DNA from: Escherichia sp. E1V33
Lineage (GTDB): Bacteria; Pseudomonadota; Gammaproteobacteria; Enterobacterales; Enterobacteriaceae
NCBI RefSeq assembly: GCF_004211955.1
Contig: NZ_RHJI01000013.1
Coordinates: 56,280 to 120,279 of the forward strand
DNA length: 64,000 nucleotides
Direction: 5' to 3'
The stretch's first letter is position 1, and every line of letters begins with the position of its first letter. The translations under genes and the position numbers were made by a program. Of the stretch, positions 51,297-60,570 are shown in pieces. Below the pieces are notes generated by a model that did not search any database, was not told the DNA's origin, and saw only the letters and a list, made by a program, of their open reading frames with translations.

Positions 51297-52488
51297 TGAA
51301 CTCTCCCTGGAGTTTTTGATTGCAGCGCGCCCATCCCAGCGGACTGCTTTCTCCGGCGCGCAGTTGTCTGGCGCTTCCTCTCACAAAATTCAGGCTGGAT
51401 GAGCCAGGTTGCACCTGATAGTGGCTGGCTCCATCAGCGAATAGACAATCTGCATTGGGTAGCATTATTTGTTTCGGCAACGGCGCATCAATTTCGCCGC
51501 TGTTTTTAATGGCCAGATCAAAAAGCTGCTCGTCTGCATGTTGAGCAATCATTAACGACCAGCGTGGGGTCAGCGGTTGATGCTGAATCACGGCTTCCAG
51601 CGTCGTCAGTGACCAGGCGCGACGATCGCCTGCTAGCGGTAGCCGAAACCATACCAACCCCTGTAATCCACGCGGTGGTTGCTGTTCTAAATATTGAATG
51701 AAATCGGCAATTGTTTGCGGCGACACACTTAATTCACGCATCTCTTCGGCAACGTATAACGGAGCCTCACTCTCGACGCGATTATCACTGGTGAGCGCGG
51801 AACCGTAAGCGGGTAATGCGATGAAAAAAGGATGCGTGGTTTGCCTGGCATATTGCTTTACCCAACGCTGCGCCAGACTATCATCTAACAGGCCTTTTTC
51901 GGGCGATAGCACGTTATGTACCTGCAAAACTGAAGTGTCCGCAATGCGCAATAATCGGGCGAGATGTGGTGATTCAAGCCAGGTAGGCAGGGCGGTAATG
52001 CTAAGTTTTATATTTGTAGGAAGCGTCTGATGTAACTTACTAAGTAGTATCAGATATTCCTCCAGTTTTGCTGTTGGCGCGTCATAATCAATTTCCACAC
52101 CTACCAGCGTAATACCTGCCTTTTGCCACTCACGTAGGGTCTGTTGAATATGCTGGATAATTTGCTGGTTATTAAGTCGTGTAAGCTGACCATCGAGTCG
52201 CGCGACCAGCCAGACCGGGCGACCATCTTGCTTAATAAGTGAAGTATTAACCGTAAAGTGTCGGATGCCTTCCTGCGGGTGAAATTGCATCCCAAGTATG
52301 CGTAGAGTAGAGAAAAGTGGGCGGCTTCGTTTTAGTGCCTCGTTATGTTCTGCTGTCCAGACGCGTTGCCAGATATAGACTTGCTGATCAAAGCGAAGCG
52401 GTTGTGAAGGGGTAAATAAAATATGCAGCCCGTAGCCCAGGCCGATCAGAAGAAGTGAAACTGCAAAAATCCTTTTGCAAAATGGCAT
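51283..52488 (-). CDS. DUF3142 protein, possible glycosidase-like barrel
   Basis: A 401-residue protein with an N-terminal signal or anchor helix (about residues 7-26). The body reads as a TIM-barrel: GITLVGVEIDYDAPTAKLEEY near residue 135 resembles the strand-4 DxD/E motif seen in GH18-like and DUF3142 proteins. It is followed by the strands NIKLSITALPTWL and PFFIALPAYGSAL, and a final strand GLQGLVWFRLP near 280. A C-terminal beta domain follows (about 310-401). Family assignment is from motif recall. The hydrolase idea is inference only. It is first in a two-gene unit with the 680-residue protein. Confidence 0.85.
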   Translation of the reverse strand: MPFCKRIFAVSLLLIGLGYGLHILFTPSQPLRFDQQVYIWQRVWTAEHNEALKRSRPLFSTLRILGMQFHPQEGIRHFTVNTSLIKQDGRPVWLVARLDGQLTRLNNQQIIQHIQQTLREWQKAGITLVGVEIDYDAPTAKLEEYLILLSKLHQTLPTNIKLSITALPTWLESPHLARLLRIADTSVLQVHNVLSPEKGLLDDSLAQRWVKQYARQTTHPFFIALPAYGSALTSDNRVESEAPLYVAEEMRELSVSPQTIADFIQYLEQQPPRGLQGLVWFRLPLAGDRRAWSLTTLEAVIQHQPLTPRWSLMIAQHADEQLFDLAIKNSGEIDAPLPKQIMLPNADCLFADGASHYQVQPGSSSLNFVRGSARQLRAGESSPLGWARCNQKLQGEFNVIP

Positions 52489-52545
52489 ATTGTCACAGCA
52501 TAACGATTATCAACAGGGTAATAGTATACTGTTGAAACGATTAAC

Positions 52546-52571
52546 GGAGAACGAATATCTACCCGTTCTCC
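52546..52571 (-). terminator. Possible hairpin after kdgK
   Basis: GGAGAACG-AATATCTACC-CGTTCTCC stem just beyond the kdgK stop on the minus strand. No real T-run, so termination is uncertain. Confidence 0.45.
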
Positions 52572-52582
52572 GCCACACACAA

Positions 52583-53512
52583 TTACGCTGGCATTGCCTC
52601 ACGCGGGATAATCGCGCCGCGATACTGAATAACGGTACTTGCAGTCAAATGCCCACGTTTCGCGGCCTCTTGCGCACTACCGCCTGTCAGACGTACCGCC
52701 AGATACCCGGCGCTGAAAGAGTCACCCGCAGCGGTGGTGTCGATCACTTTCTCTTTCGGCAGTTTCACCGCAGGAACATCAACTAACGCTTCACCTGCAA
52801 TGGACACCAGGCAAGAATCTGCCCCGCGTTTCACCACAACTTCGTTCACGCCCGCGTTATGGGTACGTGCAATGACGTCTTCCACCGGCTGTTGACCCCA
52901 CAGTGCATCTTCGTCATCCAGCGTCAGGAAGGCGATGTCCGTGCATTCCAGCATTTGCTGATACACCTGCTGCGTCTCTTCTTTGCTGGCCCACAGGCGC
53001 GGACGGTAGTTATTGTCGAAAATCACTTTTCCACCATTGGCGCGGCATTCGCGCAGCAGGGCAAGCAGCTTCTCGCGGCTGGTTGGGCTTAAGATCGCCA
53101 GGCTAATCCCGCTAAGGTAGAGATAATCGAATTTCGCCAGCTCTGCACAAATCGCCGCTGACTGCTCGCTCTCCAGCCAGAATTTGGCCGCAGCTTCGTT
53201 ACGCCAGTAGTAAAACGTACGTTCGCCAGTGTCATCGGTTTCAATGTAGTAAAGCCCCGGCAGGCGATTTTCCATCCGCTGGGTCAGGGAAGTATCGACG
53301 TTCTCGCCGTGCCAGGCGTCCAACATCTGCTGACTAAAACTGTCCGTTCCCAGCGCAGTCACGTAATGAACTGTTAATGCCGTAGAGTCGACCTGACGGG
53401 CGATGTAGACGGAGGTGTTCAGGGTATCGCCGCCGAAACCGCGCTTAACGTCTGCGCCTTTCTCGGAAAGCTCAATCATGCATTCGCCAATCACGGCAAT
53501 CTTTTTGGACAT
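52583..53512 (-). CDS. kdgK: 2-keto-3-deoxygluconate kinase
   Basis: KdgK phosphorylates 2-keto-3-deoxygluconate to KDPG, linking hexuronate and pectin breakdown to the Entner-Doudoroff pathway. The 309-residue protein is a PfkB/ribokinase-family enzyme, with KRGFGGDTLNTSVYIAR near residue 23 and the catalytic GXGD region as DTTAAGDSFSAGYLAVRLTGG near 250. The start at 53512 (MSKKIAVIGECMIEL) was preferred to an in-frame ATG 21 codons upstream. It is controlled by KdgR in E. coli. Confidence 0.97.
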   Translation of the reverse strand: MSKKIAVIGECMIELSEKGADVKRGFGGDTLNTSVYIARQVDSTALTVHYVTALGTDSFSQQMLDAWHGENVDTSLTQRMENRLPGLYYIETDDTGERTFYYWRNEAAAKFWLESEQSAAICAELAKFDYLYLSGISLAILSPTSREKLLALLRECRANGGKVIFDNNYRPRLWASKEETQQVYQQMLECTDIAFLTLDDEDALWGQQPVEDVIARTHNAGVNEVVVKRGADSCLVSIAGEALVDVPAVKLPKEKVIDTTAAGDSFSAGYLAVRLTGGSAQEAAKRGHLTASTVIQYRGAIIPREAMPA

Positions 53513-53669
53513 AGTCGTGAACCTGATCTGTAAAAAAATTAGCGTTAGTTTGCGCTGTGGTGGTTTGCTGGTCAACTATATTAAAACACTGTTCCATTAT
53601 TTTTTTGAGCCAGAACGTATTCCTGGAAGATTTCGCCGCAGGACGGGCAAATTTAGCCGCTTCGGGCGG

Positions 53670-53696
53670 TAAAGTTCTGGCGTTGTGCGCCGATAA
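53670..53696 (+). promoter_or_regulatory. Sigma-28 (FliA) promoter of pdeH
   Basis: TAAAGTTC (53670-53677), 11-base spacer, GCCGATAA (53689-53696). This is a near-perfect match to the flagellar class III consensus TAAAGTTT-N11-GCCGATAA, 49 bases before the pdeH start. Confidence 0.93.
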
Positions 53697-53744
53697 CACT
53701 TGTCGAGTCCGGGCAGCATCACTTTTAAACACAGGACATCTTCG

Positions 53745-54512
53745 ATGATAAGGCAGGTTATTCAGCGAATAAGCCATCCTGAAGCAAGTATCGAAAGCTT
53801 GCAGGAACGACGCTTTTGGTTGCAGTGTGAACGTGCTTACACCTGGCAACCGATTTACCAGACATCCGGCCGGTTGATGGCCGTAGAGCTATTAACGGTC
53901 GTTACTCATCCCGAGGAGCCTTCGCAACGACTGCCGCCGGATCGTTATTTTGCTGAAATCACCATCAGACATCGTATGGATGTGGTGAAAGAACAGATTG
54001 ATTTGCTGGCGCAAAAAGCCGTGTTCTTTGTTGAGCATGGCCTGCTGGCATCGGTTAATATTGATGGCCCGACACTTCTCGCCCTACGTCAGCAGCCGGA
54101 AATTCTGCGTCAGATTGACCGTCTTCCCTGGCTGCGTTTTGAACTGGTAGAACATATCCGCCTGCCGAAAGATTCAACCTTTGCCTCGTTGTGCGAATTT
54201 GGTCCGCTATGGCTTGATGATTTTGGCACCGGGATGGCAAATTTCTCCGCGCTAAGTGAAGTCCGTTATGACTACATTAAAATCGCTCGCGAACTGTTTG
54301 TGATGCTGCGCCAGTCGCCGGAAGGCCGCACGCTCTTTTCGCAGCTTTTGCATTTGATGAATCGCTATTGTCGCGGAGTGATCGTCGAAGGTGTGGAAAC
54401 GCAGGAGGAGTGGCGCGATGTACAGAACTCTCCCGCATTCGCGGCACAAGGCTGGTTTCTTTCGCGTCCGGCACCGATAGAAACGCTGGATACGGTGGCT
54501 CTGGTGATGTAG
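53745..54512 (+). CDS. pdeH: c-di-GMP phosphodiesterase PdeH
   Basis: PdeH (YhjH) is the main c-di-GMP phosphodiesterase of motile E. coli. It keeps the second messenger low, which relieves the YcgR brake on flagella and prevents curli and cellulose synthesis. The 255-residue protein is a stand-alone EAL domain. The signature reads AVELLTVV (ELL variant), with FELVEHIRLP, LDDFGTGMANF, DYIKIAREL and VEGVETQEEW. I used ATG at 53745 (MIRQVIQRISH) rather than 53700, which overlaps the promoter. Confidence 0.97.
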   Translation: MIRQVIQRISHPEASIESLQERRFWLQCERAYTWQPIYQTSGRLMAVELLTVVTHPEEPSQRLPPDRYFAEITIRHRMDVVKEQIDLLAQKAVFFVEHGLLASVNIDGPTLLALRQQPEILRQIDRLPWLRFELVEHIRLPKDSTFASLCEFGPLWLDDFGTGMANFSALSEVRYDYIKIARELFVMLRQSPEGRTLFSQLLHLMNRYCRGVIVEGVETQEEWRDVQNSPAFAAQGWFLSRPAPIETLDTVALVM

Positions 54513-54565
54513 CCGCCTCATTTTCCGCCTGGCTGGACTATCTTTAGGACTGGCCCAGGAAGAAT

Positions 54566-56641
54566 ATGAGGAAGCGAACTATGAGCAAGGCAGGCAAAAT
54601 AACCGCCGCGATTTCAGGGGCTTTCTTGTTGTTGCTCGTCGTGGCGATCATTTTGATTGCGACTTTTGACTGGAATCGGCTCAAACCGACCATCAACCAG
54701 AAAGTCTCTGCGGAGCTGAATCGCCCGTTCGCTATTCGTGGCGATCTGGGCGTGGTGTGGGAGCGGCAGAAACAGGAAACCGGCTGGCGCAGCTGGGTAC
54801 CGTGGCCCCATGTACATGCAGAGGACATCATTCTCGGCAATCCGCCAGACATTCCCGAAGTCACAATGGTGCATCTGCCACGGGTAGAAGCAACGCTGGC
54901 CCCTCTGGCGCTGCTGACCAAAACAGTCTGGCTACCGTGGATCAAACTGGAAAAGCCCGACGCACGCCTCATTCGACTCTCAGAAAAGAACAACAACTGG
55001 ACCTTTAATCTCGCCAGCGATGACAACAAAGACGCGGATGCAATGCCTTCGGCATGGTCGTTTCGGCTGGATAATATTCTTTTCGATCAAGGGCGGATCG
55101 CCATTGATGACAAAGTAAGCAAAGCGGATCTGGAAATTTTTGTCGATCCGTTAGGCAAGCCACTGCCGTTCAGCGAAGCTACTGGATCGAAAGGTAAAGC
55201 GGATAAAGAAAAGGTGGGCGATTACGTTTTTGGCCTGAAGGCGCAGGGACGTTATAACGGTGAACCGCTCACTGGTACGGGAAAAATAGGCGGTATGCTG
55301 GCGCTGCGTGGCGAAGGGACGCCGTTTCCGGTACAGGCTGATTTCCGTTCAGGTAATACCCGTGTTGCTTTTGATGGCGTCGTGAATGACCCAATGAAGA
55401 TGGGCGGTGTCGATTTACGGCTTAAATTTTCTGGCGATTCACTGGGTGATCTCTATGAACTGACGGGCGTTCTGCTGCCCGATACCCCGCCGTTTGAAAC
55501 GGATGGTCGGCTGGTAGCGAAAATCGACACTGAAAAATCGTCGGTCTTTGATTATCGCGGCTTTAATGGGCGAATTGGCGATAGCGATATCCACGGTTCT
55601 CTGGTCTACACCACCGGCAAGCCACGACCAAAACTGGAAGGTGATGTCGAGTCGCGGCAATTACGGCTGGCGGACCTGGGACCGTTGATTGGCGTTGATT
55701 CCGGTAGAGGGGCGGAAAAGTCAAAACGGTCGGAACAGAAGAAGGGCGAAAAAAGCGTTCAGCCAGCGGGCAAAGTGCTGCCGTATGACCGCTTCGAAAC
55801 CGATAAATGGGACGTCATGGATGCAGATGTTCGATTCAAAGGCCGTCGTATCGAGCATGGCAGCAGCCTGCCGATTAGCGATCTTTCTACCCATATCATC
55901 CTCAAAAACGCTGACCTACGCCTACAACCGCTGAAATTTGGTATGGCGGGCGGTAGCATTGCGGCGAATATTCATCTGGAAGGCGATAAAAAGCCGATGC
56001 AAGGGCGGGCGGATATTCAGGCCCGTCGGCTGAAACTGAAAGAGCTAATGCCAGATGTGGAACTGATGCAAAAAACGCTGGGGGAAATGAACGGTGACGC
56101 GGAACTACGCGGTAGCGGTAACTCTGTGGCGGCGCTTTTGGGGAACAGTAACGGTAACCTGAAACTGTTGATGAATGACGGGCTGGTGAGCCGCAACCTT
56201 ATGGAGATTGTTGGGCTGAACGTCGGTAACTACATTGTCGGTGCGATTTTCGGTGATGATGAGGTGCGGGTGAACTGCGCGGCAGCAAATCTGAATATTG
56301 CCAACGGCGTGGCGCGTCCGCAGATTTTTGCTTTTGATACTGAGAACGCGTTGATTAATGTTACCGGCACGGCAAGTTTTGCTTCGGAACAGCTTGATTT
56401 GACTATCGATCCTGAGAGTAAAGGGATTCGGATTATTACGCTGCGTTCGCCGCTGTATGTGCGTGGGACGTTTAAAAATCCGCAGGCTGGGGTGAAAGCC
56501 GGGCCGTTGATTGCCCGAGGTGCTGTTGCGGCGGCACTGGCAACGCTGGTAACACCGGCTGCGGCGTTACTGGCGCTGATCTCACCTTCCGAAGGGGAGG
56601 CTAATCAGTGCCGGACGATTTTGTCGCAGATGAAGAAGTGA
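54566..56641 (+). CDS. yhjG: AsmA-family protein YhjG
   Basis: YhjG is a 691-residue AsmA-like protein with one N-terminal transmembrane helix (about residues 14-37) and a large periplasmic domain. AsmA-type proteins form long beta-grooves thought to carry phospholipids between membranes. The C-terminal AsmA block is clear (NGNLKLLMNDGLVSRNLMEIVGLN near 525 to LALISPSEGEANQCRTI near 672). Two starts are possible: ATG at 54566 (MRKRTMSKAG, with AGGAAG before it) or ATG at 54581 (MSKAGK, with GAGGAAG). Neither can be excluded. Confidence 0.92.
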   Translation: MRKRTMSKAGKITAAISGAFLLLLVVAIILIATFDWNRLKPTINQKVSAELNRPFAIRGDLGVVWERQKQETGWRSWVPWPHVHAEDIILGNPPDIPEVTMVHLPRVEATLAPLALLTKTVWLPWIKLEKPDARLIRLSEKNNNWTFNLASDDNKDADAMPSAWSFRLDNILFDQGRIAIDDKVSKADLEIFVDPLGKPLPFSEATGSKGKADKEKVGDYVFGLKAQGRYNGEPLTGTGKIGGMLALRGEGTPFPVQADFRSGNTRVAFDGVVNDPMKMGGVDLRLKFSGDSLGDLYELTGVLLPDTPPFETDGRLVAKIDTEKSSVFDYRGFNGRIGDSDIHGSLVYTTGKPRPKLEGDVESRQLRLADLGPLIGVDSGRGAEKSKRSEQKKGEKSVQPAGKVLPYDRFETDKWDVMDADVRFKGRRIEHGSSLPISDLSTHIILKNADLRLQPLKFGMAGGSIAANIHLEGDKKPMQGRADIQARRLKLKELMPDVELMQKTLGEMNGDAELRGSGNSVAALLGNSNGNLKLLMNDGLVSRNLMEIVGLNVGNYIVGAIFGDDEVRVNCAAANLNIANGVARPQIFAFDTENALINVTGTASFASEQLDLTIDPESKGIRIITLRSPLYVRGTFKNPQAGVKAGPLIARGAVAAALATLVTPAAALLALISPSEGEANQCRTILSQMKK

Positions 56642-56686
56642 TGGGGTTGGATTGTGTTTGCTGGTGAGTTTGGGAGCAGCGTGTTC

Positions 56687-56858
56687 CCCTCACCCTAACC
56701 CTCTCCCCAAAGGGGCGAGGGGACTGTTTTGTGCGTGTTGAAACTACGAGCACCACCTTTGCATTTACTGTCTGGTCGAGGGGCTGTTATGTTCGCGATA
56801 TAACATCTCGCTCCGCTTTTCTCCCTCTCCCTTTCAGGGAGAGGGCTGGGGTGAGGGT
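56687..56858. repeat. boxC-type inverted GC repeat
   Basis: A left arm CCCTCACCCTAACCCTCTCC (56687-56706) and a right arm GAGAGGGCTGGGGTGAGGG (56840-56858) face each other around 130 bases. Each arm also has its own short palindrome (CCCC-AAA-GGGG; CCCTCTCCC-TTTCA-GGGAGAGGG). This matches the boxC intergenic element of E. coli. No protein gene lies within. Confidence 0.8.
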
Positions 56859-56875
56859 GGCAGCCCGCACGATAC

Positions 56876-58198
56876 TTACAACGACTGATGTCGCGTCTCA
56901 TGGGTCAGCAGCAGGGCGATTAACGTCAAACCAGCCATCGCTGCCAGATATAACCCTACCGCACCTAACCCGTAGTTAGTCTGCAACCAGGCCGCGATAT
57001 ATGGCGCAACAGAAGCCCCGAGAATCGACGATACGTTGTAAGAGAACGATGCCCCAGTGTAACGCACTTCTGTCGGGAACAGCTCTGGCAGCAGTGCGCC
57101 CATCGGTCCGAAGGTCAGCCCCATCAGACTTAACCCCAGCAGCAGGAAGGCAAAAACCAGAATCGGATTGCCAGAACCAAGCAGTGGATTAAAGGCGAAC
57201 AGCGCGAACAGGATGATAAGCGTCGTGATGATCACCATGCTTTTACGGCGCCCAAAGGCGTCGGCCAGCAATCCGGCTACTGGCACCATCACGCCAAAAC
57301 CAACTACTGCCATCATTAGCATCCACAGCACTTCATTACGCGGCAGGCCAAGCCCAACTGGCGCGGCGGCGGTACTAAAGGTCATTGAGTAGACAGTCAT
57401 GATGTAAAACAGCGTGTAGGTCGCCAGCATGATAAAGGTGCCAAGTACGGTGACGCGTACGTGTTTGGTCAGCAGCGTACCCAGCGGGATCTTCACCTGT
57501 TTTTTCGCTTTTGCGACTTTCTCAAACACCGGCGACTCATGCAGCGACACGCGAACATACAGGCCGATAATTACTAGCACCGCCGAGAAGATAAACGGCA
57601 CGCGCCAGCCCCAGCTCATAAACTGCTCGTCAGTCAAAAGCCAGGAAAGCAGCAGAAAAGTGCCGTTAGCAAAGAAGAAGCCAATCGGTGCGCCCAGCTG
57701 TGGGAAGGAGCCGTACAGCGCACGTTTACGCGGCGGCGCGTTCTCGGTTGCCAGCAGCGCTGCGCCACCCCATTCACCGCCTAATCCCAGACCCTGACCA
57801 AATCGAGCCAGCGCCAGCAGCAGCGGGGCGAAAATACCAATCGTGGCATAGCCTGGCAGCAGACCAATAACTACCGTCGAAATCCCCATCGTCAGCAAAG
57901 AGGCGACCAGCGTCGCTTTACGCCCAATGCGATCGCCGAAATGACCAAATACGGCAGAACCGATTGGGCGTGCGACGAAAGCGATGGCGAAGGTGGCGAG
58001 CGACTGTAGCGTTGCCGCTGCGGGATCGCCCTGCGGGAAGAAGATATGCGGGAACACAATAACAGCCGCAGTGGCGTAAATGTAGAAGTCGAAGAACTCA
58101 ATGGCTGTGCCAATGAGGGAGGCAACAAGGACTTTATTACGCGAGTTTATCGGCGTGTATTCTTGCTCGTTGTCGAGTGTTGTGGCTGTTGCTTGCAT
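56876..58198 (-). CDS. yhjE: MFS metabolite:H+ symporter YhjE
   Basis: YhjE is a 440-residue inner-membrane transporter of the metabolite:H+ symporter family, the group of KgtP, ProP and ShiA. It has twelve helices. The loop 2-3 signature is FGHFGDRIGRKATL near residue 80; the loop 8-9 equivalent is GLLADAFGRRKSM near 310. The cytosolic N-terminal tail is hydrophilic. The substrate is unknown. It ends close to the boxC element, convergent with yhjG. Confidence 0.95.
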   Translation of the reverse strand: MQATATTLDNEQEYTPINSRNKVLVASLIGTAIEFFDFYIYATAAVIVFPHIFFPQGDPAAATLQSLATFAIAFVARPIGSAVFGHFGDRIGRKATLVASLLTMGISTVVIGLLPGYATIGIFAPLLLALARFGQGLGLGGEWGGAALLATENAPPRKRALYGSFPQLGAPIGFFFANGTFLLLSWLLTDEQFMSWGWRVPFIFSAVLVIIGLYVRVSLHESPVFEKVAKAKKQVKIPLGTLLTKHVRVTVLGTFIMLATYTLFYIMTVYSMTFSTAAAPVGLGLPRNEVLWMLMMAVVGFGVMVPVAGLLADAFGRRKSMVIITTLIILFALFAFNPLLGSGNPILVFAFLLLGLSLMGLTFGPMGALLPELFPTEVRYTGASFSYNVSSILGASVAPYIAAWLQTNYGLGAVGLYLAAMAGLTLIALLLTHETRHQSL

Positions 58199-58510
58199 AA
58201 TCTTTTCTTATTTTTTGGCTAACGAATAGCCATATTACGCACAGCAAAAGTGATATTTCAATGTGTAACAAATCGCGGAAAAGGTTAAAAACCAGGCAAA
58301 AAGGGGATAATGTTTAGGCTAGTGATTTTTCTTCTATGAAATGCTTCACACAATTTCATAAATGGTGGATAAAACTGGTTTCAGGTTAAATAAAAGTTAC
58401 CAACTGGATTTATATGCTGGGGTTATGAGTTGGAATGAAATTGTTTGCTCCCGAATAGATGGTTGAAGAGGCTCAGGGGAAGAGTTTCAAGAGGTTATGT
58501 GCGCATTATA
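58199..58510. other. Intergenic region upstream of yhjE
   Basis: Contains the yhjE promoter and AT-rich sequence. No gene or hairpin seen up to the REP elements at 58511. Confidence 0.5.
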
Positions 58511-58603
<93 letters not shown>

Positions 58604-58608
58604 ATATT

Positions 58609-59622
58609 TTAAGGCTGCGTTTTCCCCGGCATTCGCGGGTCGTCTTTGTATTCGGCGGTGGCAATCCACGCCGCGCAAAACAGCGTCAGACGAGCGAAGA
58701 AGTAGAAAAACGCCATCAGCCCCAGCACGGAACCAAACGCTGCGCCAGAGGGGGATTTCATCAGCGATGGCAGGGTGTAGGTCATCACGATTTTAATAAC
58801 TTCAAAACCAATAGCAGCAAGGAATGTTCCGCGAATCAGGGCTTTTTTGCGCGGACGGTGGCGCGGCAACCGCCAGAAGATCCAAAAGAAAAGCAGATAG
58901 TTGGCGAATATAGAAATCGCCAGGCCAATCAACCGCCACGTCGGTTTCAGCCACTCAATGCTGTTAAGATGCAGAGCGCTAATAATCATTTGCTGCGCAG
59001 AACCGGCAACGGAAGTTATTGAAAGCGTGACAATCAGCGCAATCAATAAACCAATCAGCGAAATAAAATCACGTAGATACTTAACCCAAAACTTCTCCTG
59101 ATCTTGCGGTGAACGTTCCCAAACATCACGCGATTGAGCGCGAATTGCTTCACGCAAATTTCCCATCCAGTTTATCCCGGAATAAAGCGCCACTGCCAGG
59201 CCGACAAGCCCTACGGTAGTACGCTGCTGAACGGCGGTGTTGATGGTGTTTTTCAATGTGGCCGCCAGTGTCGGATCGCTGATGTTTTGTAGAATTTTGT
59301 CGAAGATATCCTGTAGCAGCATCGGATGGGATGCCAGCACAAAGCCCCCTGCGGCAAACGACACCATCAAAATCGGGATCATCGATAAAAACGAGAAATA
59401 GGTGATAGCCGCACCAAACTGGTTACCCAGCCGATCATTGAAGCGTTCTGTCGCGCGTATCAGGTGCGCGATGATGGGTTGACGTTGGACTTTATCGGCA
59501 GTGGTGGTGACGGTTTCCAACGCCTGACTGACTTTGCTGCCTTTATCGCTATTATCCAGATGTTTAATTGGCTCGTGCTTCAGATCCTGGGTGGGACGTT
59601 TGATCTCGTTTTCCTGCGTCAT
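58609..59622 (-). CDS. yhjD: YihY/BrkB-family inner-membrane protein YhjD
   Basis: YhjD is a 337-residue membrane protein with about six helices. The family motif FNDRLGNQFGAAITYFSFLSMIPILM begins near residue 60, and YSGINWMGNLREAIRAQ near 145 is strongly conserved. A point mutation in YhjD is reported to let E. coli survive without Kdo, which points to a role in export of LPS precursors or membrane homeostasis. The true substrate is not settled. The ORF ends inside the REP cluster boundary. Confidence 0.95.
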   Translation of the reverse strand: MTQENEIKRPTQDLKHEPIKHLDNSDKGSKVSQALETVTTTADKVQRQPIIAHLIRATERFNDRLGNQFGAAITYFSFLSMIPILMVSFAAGGFVLASHPMLLQDIFDKILQNISDPTLAATLKNTINTAVQQRTTVGLVGLAVALYSGINWMGNLREAIRAQSRDVWERSPQDQEKFWVKYLRDFISLIGLLIALIVTLSITSVAGSAQQMIISALHLNSIEWLKPTWRLIGLAISIFANYLLFFWIFWRLPRHRPRKKALIRGTFLAAIGFEVIKIVMTYTLPSLMKSPSGAAFGSVLGLMAFFYFFARLTLFCAAWIATAEYKDDPRMPGKTQP

Positions 59623-59670
59623 CCGCTCTTTAGTCCTTCTGTCGTTGTCTGTCTTAAAAAGTATAGTCGG

Positions 59671-60570
59671 TCAGTCCAGGTGCTCTTTTATTACGCCAGC
59701 CAGCCACTGCATAAACAGATTTACACGGCGGGAAAGCTCCCGACGCTGGGGATAAACCAGAGAAATGGATAGCGGCTCGGCGCGGTAGTTGGGCAACACT
59801 TCAATAAGCCGCCCGGCGCGTAGGGCTTCACGTACGGCGACGCGGGGGATCTGAATGATACCCAGACCCGCCAGGCCGGCGGCGAGATAGGTTTCGCTGC
59901 TGTTTACCGTCAACATGCCGCCGGACTTAAACCACTGAACGCCATTACTGGTGGCAACCTCAAAACCTAATGGATGCGCGCCCAAATGCGGCGTGTAATG
60001 CACCACCGCGTGCGAAGTCAGATCGTCCACACTTTGCGGATAACCAAAACGCGTCAGGTAGTGCGGGCTGGCACAGTTGACCATCGTCAGTTTGCCGAGA
60101 GGGCGGGTAATGATGCCCTCGTCGGACAACGAGCCCGTGCGCATCACGCAATCATAGCCATCACGAAGAATATCAATCGCTCGGTCACTGCTACTTAATT
60201 CCAGTTCAATCCCTGGGTACTGATGAAGAAATTCTGGCAGGCGCGGCAGCAACAGGTTTTTCGCAATTCCGAGCGGGATATCGACGCGTAATTTGCCGCT
60301 GATGCTGGTGGTATCCTGCTGAAACAGGCCGTCCAGTTCGTTGAGATTACTCAACACATCTTTCGCCCGTTGGTAATAGGTCATGCCGTCGGGGGTAAGT
60401 TTGACCCGCCGCGTAGTGCGATGCAGCAACTGGGTGCCAAGCTGATGTTCCAGTGCCTGTATCTGGCGCGAAACACTTCCCTTTGGCAATGCAAAGAAAT
60501 CCGCTGCGCGGGAAAAACTTTCCAGCTCAGCGACCTTGATGAACAACTGCATTGCGTGAATTTTATCCAT
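59671..60570 (-). CDS. rcdB: LysR-family regulator RcdB (YhjC)
   Basis: A 299-residue LysR-type transcription factor. The N-terminal winged helix-turn-helix (FIKVAELESFSRAADFFALPKGSVSRQIQALE, about residues 10-41) is intact, followed by a substrate-binding domain (about 90-295). RcdB has been proposed to act on csgD, the curli and cellulose master regulator. I placed the start at 60570 (MDKIHAMQLF); the longer frame adds 24 unrelated residues. Effector unknown. Confidence 0.94.
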   Translation of the reverse strand: MDKIHAMQLFIKVAELESFSRAADFFALPKGSVSRQIQALEHQLGTQLLHRTTRRVKLTPDGMTYYQRAKDVLSNLNELDGLFQQDTTSISGKLRVDIPLGIAKNLLLPRLPEFLHQYPGIELELSSSDRAIDILRDGYDCVMRTGSLSDEGIITRPLGKLTMVNCASPHYLTRFGYPQSVDDLTSHAVVHYTPHLGAHPLGFEVATSNGVQWFKSGGMLTVNSSETYLAAGLAGLGIIQIPRVAVREALRAGRLIEVLPNYRAEPLSISLVYPQRRELSRRVNLFMQWLAGVIKEHLD

